A stretch of 64,000 nt of DNA from assembly GCA_001695595.3 (NCBI GenBank), contig MBPM02000007.1, forward strand, positions 124,001-188,000, given 5' to 3'. The notes beneath the pieces were generated by a model. It did no database searches and was not told the DNA's origin. It was given only the letters and a program-made list of their open reading frames with translations. Made by a program: the position numbers and the translations under genes. This stretch comes from Plasmopara viticola (Eukaryota > Oomycota > Peronosporomycetes > Peronosporales > Peronosporaceae). Positions 21,191 through 31,479 of the stretch are shown here, in pieces. Each line of letters starts with the position of its first letter. Position 1 is the stretch's first letter.

Positions 21191-21785
21191 ACGAATTAAT
21201 TTATGTAACGCATGGGGTACAAGGTCATTGACATGCACTGGATTTTCATAAAATCAGGTTATAGTTAGCGATACCATAGCGCAGAACTTATGTTTGCACA
21301 CAAAGAAAAAACTGCGCCGGTTACGAAATGTACCCAACCTTGACGGCGATCAAAAACGTTAGCGAGTGCACTAAAGTAAATTCTATCGATCAATAAGTCG
21401 AATATGATTAATCAAATTTTACTACGCAACATTTGGAATGCAAATATGGAAATGGAATGGTGACACCGAGTTTATTGAAAAATACTTACGCATTTAGGGT
21501 AACGTTCGTTCGGCATAAACGGTCTAATTCGTAATGATTTGTGATATATGCAGGCTATCAAGAATGTATTAATGGGCTAATCAGTGTATTTTAATAGCCT
21601 GCATACAATACAAGTCAAACCAGCGCTTTCGAAAAGACGACTTAAAAAGTGCTCAAAAAGGAGTACCCTTGGCCTTAAACTGACAAAGATTTTGCACGTG
21701 GCCGTCGAAAGTTTCAGCCCACTTTTATATATGTGGCTTTACATTTGAATGACTCTTGGCGTTACAATCCGTGTTGTAATCGCAT
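21191..21785. repeat. Intergenic with an 11-bp inverted repeat
   Basis: ATGCAGGCTAT (21548-21558) and ATAGCCTGCAT (21594-21604) are perfect inverted repeats 35 bp apart. They lie between two genes on the same strand. Nothing else was recognised in this spacer. Confidence 0.5.
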
Positions 21786-22752
21786 TCACGACCACCCCGT
21801 AAGTATTGATAAACAGAGTCCTGTACCTAATCCCACTGCGAGTCTCGCAAATCGCTCGGGTAAGTGGTGAAGTCTCTCAAGTCGAAAGTCTTCACTGATA
21901 CCTTTCAGCTTGACGATCGTCGCGACCAGCACCAAGTTGCCAACCTGTCCCAAAACAATCCCTGTCACCGTCACAACCCCATAGAACACGACCATGATCA
22001 ACAAAAAGCCTTGAAACGTCCTTTGAAATCCAAGCCGCAGCGCCACCGACGTCTTCGAGTGTCCCATGCGTCGAGCAAACGGGGCGTCGCGAGCACTCTC
22101 CAAGAGCAAAAACGCCCATGCGAAGAGCATCACAATGTACGCGTACACCACGAGAGGCCACGGGACTTCTCCAACGAGATACATTGCTGCCCCCATCATC
22201 GATACTGGCCCAGCCGCCCACGCAATCACAGCTTCCCTCACCCCCACCACTGGCCATGGGTCTTCACCACGTCGACAGTACCAAAACGCCAGCGTTAGAA
22301 CGACTGCCATGCATCCACTAACTGCACCAGTTTTGGCACAAATGACGTGCGTCAGCCCTAATAATGTCAGTTGAAGGCCGTAAAATAAAAGCGACCAGCG
22401 GTAAACTTGAGTTCGCGACAGTAAACTACATGAAAGGGTGAGCCACATATGAAAAATGACCGCGGATTTTATAATTATTGGACCATTAGGATGCGTACTT
22501 GAGAACAATTTTAGCGTTTTTATCCACAGATTCTTTGGGCTGGAGTGAGCGCTGAAAGTTACTATAAATGGTATTTACGTTGCTGAGCAACTGTGTCACC
22601 ACAGCGCAGCCCAGGACGGTGAGTACGTCCAGCTGCAGGAATGAGACGCCGTGTGACTTGTGCACAAGACTTACAGCAATGAGGACGGGGCCGGCTGAGG
22701 CAAATAACGTGCGAGGACGTAGAGCACTTCGAACACTCTTGCCGTACTCCAT
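21786..22752 (-). CDS. UbiA/MenA-like membrane protein with degenerate active site, two exons, 297 aa
   Basis: Exons 22499-22752 and 21786-22425; the intron 22426-22498 (73 nt, GTACGC...CATGTAG) joins KIVL-N-LLSRTQVYRW in frame. The start RPRTLFASAGPVLIAVSLV is typical of MenA-type UbiA prenyltransferases, and about eight hydrophobic segments follow. At the first Asp-rich site (family NDYFD) the aligned residues are NTIYSNF, with both aspartates gone. At the second (family NNxRDxxxDxxxGKxTLAVRLG) it reads ESARDAPFARRMGHSKTSVALRLG, keeping RD but not the Asn pair or second Asp. If the family call is right, metal-diphosphate binding should be lost and the protein would be a pseudoenzyme. A different polytopic family is possible. 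Confidence 0.6.
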
Positions 22753-25700
22753 TTTTTGGATCGAGCTTTTCGGTTTACCACATTTTTTACATATGAGAAA
22801 GAAGATAAATCTCTCAAATAGAATATCATGACTTTAACTTAAATAAGTGGAAATGGTTTAGAAATTGAGGGTGTCGAATACTTAAGAAATACCGATTTTA
22901 GAAATCGGCAGCCTTGAATACGGAATCAGCTATTGGACTGCAGTAAGATCTGGCACCTTGGGACTCACATGTGTCTTGGGGTCTTAAGGATTAAATACTT
23001 TTCAGGACGCCCCACATAAAAGTGCTGGGTACGTCGACATCGTCTTGGAAAGTACGATAGTGTGCGCCAAATCTTGCACTTTCAGGGCTGCAAAAGGTCC
23101 AATGTTTTATGTTGCATCGAGATTGCACTATCAACCGGAAACTTATACGCATCCAGCAAAATTGATCACGTTCAGTAAGCATATAAATATTCTCTCTCAT
23201 ATGGTAAGAGAGGTTCTCTTGCTTTACGCAATTGCAATCCTCGACCTGCTGCACATATTGAGCCTCCTCGCATCTCTTCTTAGCGTTTGTTTCGCTTGGC
23301 CTTGCTGGTAAGGCAGGTGGTAGCCATACGGCAGCTGTTAGTAGGCCATAAATGGCCGCGTAATTAGGAAAATGTGCATTTTGAGCGACCGGTAGAGCTC
23401 ACTGCAAAAAAAAATCGACCCTACGACGCCGATTTAAGACCTCGTGCTAAAACACGAGGCGGTTAATCAAATTGTGAATTTGTTACCAGTTACATGACTA
23501 AAATTTTGTCAAAGCCTGGGGTCGCCCCAAAAAAGCTGCGGCTTAACCGCCAAACTCGACTTGCACTACCGAGTGCCTATTTCAGGTCGCGCAGAAGCTG
23601 CTGCTCAACACTAAGCAGGTACGAGGAGGAAGCTGAAGCAAGAGCGGCCTTCTTCGGGCTTTCATGTCTTTCTTCAGTCATGCAGAAATTTTTTTGAATC
23701 AGAGGTGTGGGAGCCATTGAAGTGGCTTCGGCACAGTTGTTCAAGAGCCGTTGTGATATGGCATTAAATAAAGGGCACTTCGTATGCAAGCTGCAGTCTT
23801 TTGATCGTGCGTTTGAGTATGAAAAAATAATTTCATCACTTCTTTTTAAGCGTTCGCTCGTGGCACACGGACGCCTCTTTTCGCAAATTACCTGTAAGGC
23901 GAAGACAAAGAAGATGTTTTGAGGCTATCAACAGTCTGACAGTGCTAGTGGGCCCTGTAAAGGAGCTGACGTATGAGCCGCCGGTGGAAGGAATTCACGC
24001 CCACTTGTACACAAAAGCCATCAACATGGACCACGGATTACTGCTGATAAAGGTGTCTTATGCCTTCAAAAGTATGCCGCACAGGCTTCAGTTGCTCAAA
24101 GCAACACTCGCGATGTATGTGTCATACCCACCTTGTATAAGCAGAGTGATCACCCACACAAAGCGAAGAAGTGCGACCGCTATCGAGGAGCTCACTATTT
24201 AAATTCAGCGTCTGTGCTTGAGATGAATTAAAGAAACATTTAAGCGGCGCTAAGAATATGCACATAGGCGTCGTAAGATTGCGTTTTAAATGCATTTCCT
24301 TTAGAGCCGATTCGTTTCGCAAATACCACTTAAATCCGAACGCCCTCACGGCGCACAAAATTGATGCGCTTAATCTTTACGCCATAGCCTGCATCGTCCG
24401 AATAATCCACTCTTCTCTTCATTGTCGGACGCACCATCCAGAACGTAATCAGACAACTCGAGGTGGGCTTGTCAAAGAGCCATTTTCCCTATGGCGTTTA
24501 TGCCTCGACCATTGAACCCTCGTCATATATATATAGAGGTCGATTTTAGCTTTACCATCTTCTTTTGGTGCGAAGTAATCACCGGGGTTATTGCTGTCGG
24601 GTCTTCGTATTTGGAATGCATGTTGTTCCAGGACTTTCTGGCGCTTTTTTTTTCTCAACCTGTGACTTTGATGACAAGATTACTTTTTACGAAACCTTGT
24701 TCAATTACATTTTAGATGTATGACTTCAATTATTAAAAGTCTGAGCAATAGCTCAACTACACTGGACGTAAAAAGAGCGAGTATTCACCGAAGGACTTAG
24801 TCGTTCTATTGTTGGTTCGATGACGGAGGTCAGTGAGGGACGGGAAAAAGTTGCGTCTGTTTCGCTTTGAGATTCATCTATAGCCTTAACAGAGCATTCC
24901 TTTAGTGGGCATTTTTTTTGGCTCATGCCCACGGCTCAGGCGCGTTCAAATCGAAGAGGTAAATAAAGAAGCAAAGCGATGTATAATGTTAGCCACCTCA
25001 AATGATCCCAGTAACTATTAGCCTATTATGCCACCTGTTTATTTTTCGTCAGGATTAAACGGAGTTTCCACGTATAAGTCAGAGAATGTGTTAAATGTAA
25101 TTCAAGTTTCGATGAGGTGGAAGTAACATACTCTACAAAAAGTCAAACTTTTGTGTTAAAGGTCTCATTTAAAGAGTTTTTGGTGCACGAATGGCATACT
25201 ATCAGTATAGTCGTCGGTTTTGTTTGGTATATAAAAATGGATATTGCGCTTGTTCAAATTGTGAATTAAATCTCGGAGTTGCTTGTAAATATCATAGGAG
25301 GAGCAAAACAAACAATTGGATGTTTGCATATATAATAGGAAAGACAAAAGCAAACAATGGTATCCTCTAAACTTTTATCTGAAGTGCTATGTATTAGACA
25401 AGGAGGCCCCTTTCAGACCGGCATTAGTGAGCGGTTGTTTTCCATAACGTCGAACACAGTTTGCACGTCTTTTTTAGTGCAAGATGTTATGACCCCGTCA
25501 CACCTGGTGGCACTCCTTGGTCAATCCTACGCTCATGCGAAAAAGTCTACCTTTGATTTAAACTAAGATTCAAGACGAATAGTAGTATCTTCACGCTTCT
25601 ATCTGACGCGAACTGTATGCTTTTCGGACGATTGGCTTAATTCTATCAACCTAAGACAAAATGTACGCTTTCTATAAAGGTGGAAGAAAACCTTAATGGC

Positions 25701-27937
25701 TTACACACCACGTCAGAGCTTGGAAAAGGTTGGGGTGACGCGCACCTTCCAAGCGCGAGGGCTAAATGCTCGCGCGCTTCGGGCAGGTGCTCTCGGGCAT
25801 CTGCAGGTCTCTAATGAGTCTCACCCTCGACGCGACGGTCTCCAGCATCGAGCGCCACCTGGGCTCTTACCAAGTCAGAGCTAAGCAAAATAATGGAAGA
25901 CCCTCACGACCTCGGTGCTGGCAGCACTGCCCGCCGAACGAGACCCGACGTATGCGGACACCACTCTATGCCGTGGACTAGCCAGACTGAGCCTAGCACG
26001 TGCATAACTTGGCAACGCGATAATGTAATACATTACATTACATTACCCCACGTCAGATAATATGACAGGTACAACCAAAGCCTGTGCTGCCCGAGCCTTT
26101 AGCATAGACTTAGTTTAAGGACTCGAACACCGTGATGCGTTCTAATTGCTCGACAGCGGCATTTAGCACGATTTCATTGGTCAGCCAAATCGAACCCGAC
26201 ATAATTCCGATACTATCGCTTAGAACATGTCAACCTACATTAATGAGCGGCAATTTCTCGCCAGCGTGCGCGATTGCGCGACGCATTAAGGCCTAACAAT
26301 TCTAGGTATTTTATATCATTTATGAGCTTAGCAGCCTGCCGCTCCTAGTTATCCCTTCTAGGCTGTCAAGCATTGAAAAAAGAAACCATCAAGCATCGTG
26401 AAGATTTTGTAATTGTTTGGAAGGGTACCTGACCCTACTGGTGATCAGCGCTGCCCTTGATAAGATCGTTTTTACTGCCAGCACTCTTGAAAGCTTTCGG
26501 GCGAGCAAAAAAACTCATTTCAAGAAAGCCACGGATCATGTGCCCTTATCATCTGCAGCCAATGTTGCTTTGCTTGGGTACACAGGATATTATTGGGACA
26601 GAATTAGAAACAAGCAAGCACACGAACACCGTTTTGTAGGACGATGAAATACATAATTAATATTTCAAAGGAGCAAGGCTGTGCTTTTTCTTAACAGCAA
26701 TTTATAAAGCCTCTTAAATTGTTGCGGCTGTGGATTTTTAGAAGCCGAGTGCGATGCGGACCTGCTTTAAGGCCTTCCATAAACACAGTGTTCGAAGGGT
26801 GTGCTTCAGTAGTGGGAATCATCAACTCACTAAGCTCATTAAGTTATCAATGTTGTTTGCGCCCTATTTGCTTGCAGGCACGGTATAGAGAGCGCTGACG
26901 GAGATCAAATTTGCCGCATATAGCATTGCTCACGAATGTCTTTCTAGGACACAAAGCACTCAGCCAAAGCAGATTTTAGCTCGACTAACTCGGTAACGCC
27001 ACGTGCATCTTATCTTATATGGCCATGGCCGCTTACTTCTCTTCCCCTTTGAACAAGAGCAGAAAGATTTGCGCTTCCTTCCCTTAGAGATGAAAACCTT
27101 GATTGGAGGCAACACTAGTCACTGTATGCGTTGTCGGTGAGAGTAGTAAGTTCACGACCAGTTGCTAAATCATTTCGTCTTTCTGGAGATCGAACAGCCG
27201 TCGCAATCATTAGCACCAATAATGCGCACGAGCTTATTTACCTATCAAGCACATAATGCTGGAGAAATGTTTCATGGATCGCTCGTGTTCACGACTTTGA
27301 GGATCAATCTTTGAGCAGAGCCACCTTCCAAATGCACGGCATGTGCTCCTTCCTATACAGTATCAGACATTGCCAATCGTTGTACCCACAATATTATTAT
27401 TATATCCAAACAAGCCGATATAATCTGTACTAGTACTGACTCTTGTTATGCGACACTCCTGCTATATATATAACTTACATGTTCACCAGTACAATTACAG
27501 AGCCAGTTACCGTCCAGATCTCTAATTAACTTCTCCTACAACTGTAAATGGTAGAAAATATCCAATTCAAGAACGCAAAGCTTTTATTTTATTTATTCCG
27601 TGTTTCCACCAAACTCTAATCGAGGACCGCACCACATGGCAGAACTCGTTCTATCTAAGCTGTCGGGATAGATTTTATCAATGAATACACTACGCGGAAG
27701 GGATTTAATCTGAAGTGTAGACGAGATTAACTTAGGATTAAGTCCAAGCGCTATAATTTGCGACGGATTGTAGCCAGTCGCAACTCGATTCTGTGTGTAC
27801 ATAAATAACGGACATCTATCTTTGGTCTGTTGCACGATAAAAGCCAACGGTTTTCCTTGCCTGTCCTGGCGGTACCGCTCTGGTACCCAGTCTTCAAAAT
27901 CCCTCGTGTCAAAGTGTCCTCGTACCACTAGCCCATC
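22753..27937. other. Gene-poor 5.2-kb spacer
   Basis: Contains SINE-like copy 3 and a 7-bp-stem hairpin CCTCGTG-CTAAAA-CACGAGG (23440-23459). Short ORFs (for example 23494-23697 and 26417-26647) show no recognisable domain. I see no RNA gene, and no RxLR- or CRN-type effector in these frames. Confidence 0.5.
25718..26047 (+). mobile_element. SINE-like repeat, copy 3
   Basis: Flanked by a 10-bp target duplication ccacgtcaga (25708-25717 and 26048-26057). Begins GCTTGGAAAAGG and ends in a (ACATT)n pentamer tail. Confidence 0.9.
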
Positions 27938-30364
27938 ATGACGGACGTCGCGGGTGCCGCTGCGAACGTGACCGACGCCGCGGCCACGGAGGATTTGACC
28001 CCGTCCAAGACCATTTTGAATGGCATGCGCGTGTACTTTGTGATTGGGGCCGTGGGCTGGCTGGCCTTTGAGGTTGGACGCGTCAAGTTGCACCGTGCGT
28101 ACTATTGTCGAGAGAACAAGGTCGAGACCACAAATCGGACAGTCACAAAGTGCCACGGCACAAAAGCATTTGCGTGGCTCAAGGTGCTCTTTTGCACGCG
28201 AGACGACGAGGTGCTGGAACACTGTGGCATGGATACTTTGTTCTTTTTGCGCTTTTTGCGCCTGTGTGAAAAAGTCACGATTGTAGGAATCGTGTGTTCA
28301 ATGGCAACTTTTCCCATTTACTTTTACGCCAAGCGGGATGGGTTGGATCCACTGTACCGCATGACCTTGTCCCACTTGGACATTGACGAAATGTGGCGCT
28401 TTTGGTTCACGGTGGGTACCATGTACCTCGTGTCCTTCGCGACGTGTTATTTATTGTGGAGAGAGTATGGCGAGTACATTCGACGTCGTCACGAGTACAT
28501 GGCGAGGAAACACACGCAACAGTACACGGTCGTCCTCAACGGTTTGCCTCCGCACCTATGTACGCAACAAACGCTACGGAATTACCTCGAGTTGCTCTTT
28601 CCCAACTCCGTGTTGCACGTGTATGTTGCTCTGGAATGTCGAGAGTTGGAAAAATTGGTGGCCGAGCGTGTAAAAGTGCGCGATCGATTGGAACACGCAC
28701 TGGCACAGTGTGCCAAGACTGGCGACCGAGTCCTGACGAGGGACGCTCTTGTTGGTGGCGACAAAGTGGACGCAGTGGAACTGTACCAAGACCAATTGAA
28801 GGACTTGAACGAGGCGGTGGAGAAGGAGGTGCGGGCTCTCTTGCGCAAGCAAGCAGCCGTGACGCGTCAGTTGGTGGCATCGAGTGGCGACGACGACGAG
28901 TGCGTTGCGAGGAAAAGTACTGATTTAACGGTCGTGGACGAGCCCTTGGAAGGCGAGGGCCTGGAAAGTCGGTACATCAAGAGTCTGAAGCACCGGAAGC
29001 AAAAGGCGGTGGGGATCATGCGGCCGGCGGGCTTTGTGACGTTTCGGAGTCTGAAAGCCGCGCAGTCGTGTACCCAAATTCTCCAAAGTGCAAAGCCGAC
29101 CGAAATGATGGTGGAACCCGCCGCTCATGTTGCCGATGTCGTGTGGGAGAACATTGGTCTCTCCAAGAATATTAAAGACACGTGGTTTCTGATCTCCATG
29201 GCGCTGAGTACGGCCATCATTCTCTTGTGGACGATCCCGACGGGTCTCGTCGTGTCGTTTGCCAAAGTAGCGACGCTCGAACGAGAGTGGGCGTGGCTCC
29301 AACGGACGGTCGACAAGCATCCGTGGGTCGAGTCGGTGCTCGAGCAATTGTCGCCCCTTCTGCTTGCAATCATGACGGCGTTGGCGCCCATTATCTTTGG
29401 CCTTTTATCGAAACGGGAAGGCCATGCCTTTGCGTCGCAAGTCGATGCGTCGTTGCTCAACAAGCTGGTCATTTACCAGATCTACGTGACGTTCTTGCTG
29501 CCCATTATCGGTGGTACCGTCATTGACGCCGTCATTGGTACAAGTGACTCCAACTTGAATGCAAGTGCGATCCTCACGCTCATCAGTGATTCCGTCGCCG
29601 TCCAATCCTCCTTCTTCATCACGTACCTCTTGGTCAAGACGGGACTGAACCTCACGCTGGCGCTGCTCCGCGTGACACCGATCGTGAAAGCGGCGATCTA
29701 CCAAGTCTTTGCCCCGAAATTGACGCCGCGAGAACAGTCTTCGTCGTGGTTTGGCTTTGATTCGCTGGCAAGTCCCGGCGATTTCAGTGCATCGGACCAA
29801 GTGTCCGACTACTTTCTAGTCTTGATGCTCGTCCTCGTCTTCTGCGCCATCGCGCCCATTCTCAATTACTTTGCGCTCGTGTACCTGGTCCTCTCGGACT
29901 TTGTGTACCGCTGGGCCGTCCTGTGTGTACACGACCCGTCCACGCAAACAAGTGGGACGTTTTTCCCGTCCCTGTATCGGTTTATCGTGGGAGCCTTGAT
30001 GTTTTCGCAAATCATCATGGCGTCCGTCTTGGCCACAAAACAAGTGGCGTTGCCCGCAACGCTTTCGATTCTGTTGCCATGTCTGACCTTGGCGTTTCAC
30101 TTGTTTGTGTCGTCACGGTACCCGAAGCTTGCGCTAAATTTGCCACTGGATCAAGCGGTAATGATCGACTCGCGGCGCGCCCGTCAATTGCACGACCTCG
30201 AAGCTGTGCTTGAGAACGTCTACATGCAGCCAGCGTTACTGGAACGGGGGCCTTTGGAGCCCGATTACCAAGGATTGACGAGTGATCCGAATCACGAGCA
30301 CCAACTGGCGTCGCCTCCGCCTGTCGAGGTTAGTGACCTTGGTGGCCAGATAGAGTTTCTCTGA
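27938..30364 (+). CDS. OSCA/CSC1/TMEM63-type mechanosensitive cation channel, 808 aa
   Basis: A single exon from ATG 27938. After a short N-terminus, a first hydrophobic helix (VYFVIGAVGWLAFEVGR) is followed by FFLRFLRLCEKVTIVGIVCSMATFPIYF and a third helix near WFTVGTMYLVSFATCYLLW. A cytosolic loop (about 180-410) carries QYTVVLNGLPP, the RRM-like PHM7 module with a charged coiled insert, and GFVTFRSLKAAQSC. The channel domain begins VVWENIGLSKNIKDTW and contains seven or more membrane helices to FHLFVSSRYPKLALNLPLDQA. Domain order and length match the OSCA/DUF221 family of stretch- and osmosensitive calcium-permeable channels at the plasma membrane. The C-terminus is a short acidic tail. 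No introns. The selectivity is inferred from the family. Confidence 0.88.
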   Translation: MTDVAGAAANVTDAAATEDLTPSKTILNGMRVYFVIGAVGWLAFEVGRVKLHRAYYCRENKVETTNRTVTKCHGTKAFAWLKVLFCTRDDEVLEHCGMDTLFFLRFLRLCEKVTIVGIVCSMATFPIYFYAKRDGLDPLYRMTLSHLDIDEMWRFWFTVGTMYLVSFATCYLLWREYGEYIRRRHEYMARKHTQQYTVVLNGLPPHLCTQQTLRNYLELLFPNSVLHVYVALECRELEKLVAERVKVRDRLEHALAQCAKTGDRVLTRDALVGGDKVDAVELYQDQLKDLNEAVEKEVRALLRKQAAVTRQLVASSGDDDECVARKSTDLTVVDEPLEGEGLESRYIKSLKHRKQKAVGIMRPAGFVTFRSLKAAQSCTQILQSAKPTEMMVEPAAHVADVVWENIGLSKNIKDTWFLISMALSTAIILLWTIPTGLVVSFAKVATLEREWAWLQRTVDKHPWVESVLEQLSPLLLAIMTALAPIIFGLLSKREGHAFASQVDASLLNKLVIYQIYVTFLLPIIGGTVIDAVIGTSDSNLNASAILTLISDSVAVQSSFFITYLLVKTGLNLTLALLRVTPIVKAAIYQVFAPKLTPREQSSSWFGFDSLASPGDFSASDQVSDYFLVLMLVLVFCAIAPILNYFALVYLVLSDFVYRWAVLCVHDPSTQTSGTFFPSLYRFIVGALMFSQIIMASVLATKQVALPATLSILLPCLTLAFHLFVSSRYPKLALNLPLDQAVMIDSRRARQLHDLEAVLENVYMQPALLERGPLEPDYQGLTSDPNHEHQLASPPPVEVSDLGGQIEFL

Positions 30365-31240
30365 CGTGCGTGGTCTTGTGTGGCTTGTGGTTTGGTAGAA
30401 GGAAACGTTTCGGGCCGAGGACAAGCACCTCTTCACGTCGGCGTAGCTTGCGTTAGTGGTATAAGTGCGATAGCGCGCACGATGGAAGTAATACAGGCTT
30501 GATTGGATAGAGGACTGCGTTAACAGACGACTGTAACCGCTAAATTCTTATCGTGGCCTCGTATGGTTGAGGAAGTGCCGTAATTCAACTGACCTCATGA
30601 ACTATCGCCGTATACACTCCAACACGGTAACACTTTACGGTCCCTTAACAGCTTTCGAAACAAAGGTGTAATGCACGTTTTGAACGTTTTAACTGCCTAC
30701 GTCTGTAAGCGGACAGACAGCTGGGCGGCTCAGTAGTCGATTACTGCACGCTGTTGCGATTATGGCTTGTACGATAGAAACGAGGCTTTTAGAAATATGA
30801 CCGACTCTATACGCATGTACCACTCAGCAATTGGGTTCGGGTGTATTCTTTTTTATCATTTTCTCCATTTTGGTGGTATTGCGGTGGTACACAATGAGTA
30901 CAGGATGTCAATTATAGTGTCATCAAAGGATCGCCTTCCCCATCTTTGTAGAAACATTTCGGTAGTCACCGCTGGGTGTATGTTGCGTGTAGACGGATAA
31001 ATACCACGGTGGACGGGGTAAAAGTAGGACACAGACGCAGTAGGCTTGAGTAAGACAGTGGCTGGACGGAAGGTCCACCTCTCTGGATGAGATCTCTGGC
31101 CTACATTCGCCAGAATCGGTCCCATCACAATTCCCCCCCACATGTTGTACCGTGGGATTTGCACGTGCACGAGAGCTAAAAAGGCGGTCGCCGAAGCGTA
31201 AAAGTGGGCGCAGTCAGCCTTACAAACAGATCGATATCAG
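30365..31240. other. Intergenic between two membrane-protein genes
   Basis: No gene was recognised. Short ORFs at 30767-31000 (plus) and 30856-31170 (minus) have no domain. The 3' half likely serves as the promoter region of the next gene. Confidence 0.45.
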
Positions 31241-31290
31241 CCAATCGCAATGCCCGTGCCTCCTCATGCTCGTCGTTCATTCGCTAATAA
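31241..31290 (+). promoter_or_regulatory. CCAAT box plus initiator upstream of the 31480 gene
   Basis: CCAAT at 31241-31245 is followed by GTTCATTCGCTAATAAT (Inr-like, putative +1 A at 31279), 201 nt before ATG 31480. Confidence 0.4.
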
Positions 31291-31479
31291 TCCGCTCGGC
31301 CTTTTCTAGCGTTGCGGCACTGACCACATGGTGCAGCGCCCATCTGCTCGCCTCTATTCTTGCCCCGATTGCTCACCCCCCGGCCTGTCCTGTCGTTCCT
31401 ACCTGGCGACTATAGTCGCCTCGTCACTCCCAACTTGGCGGCGCACGTCAAGTCTTCACTGAAAGACTCGGTGGCGGCC

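Noticed and set aside
24945..24975. tRNA T-loop-like GTTCAAATC
   Set aside because: No flanking T stem, D arm or acceptor stem can be drawn.
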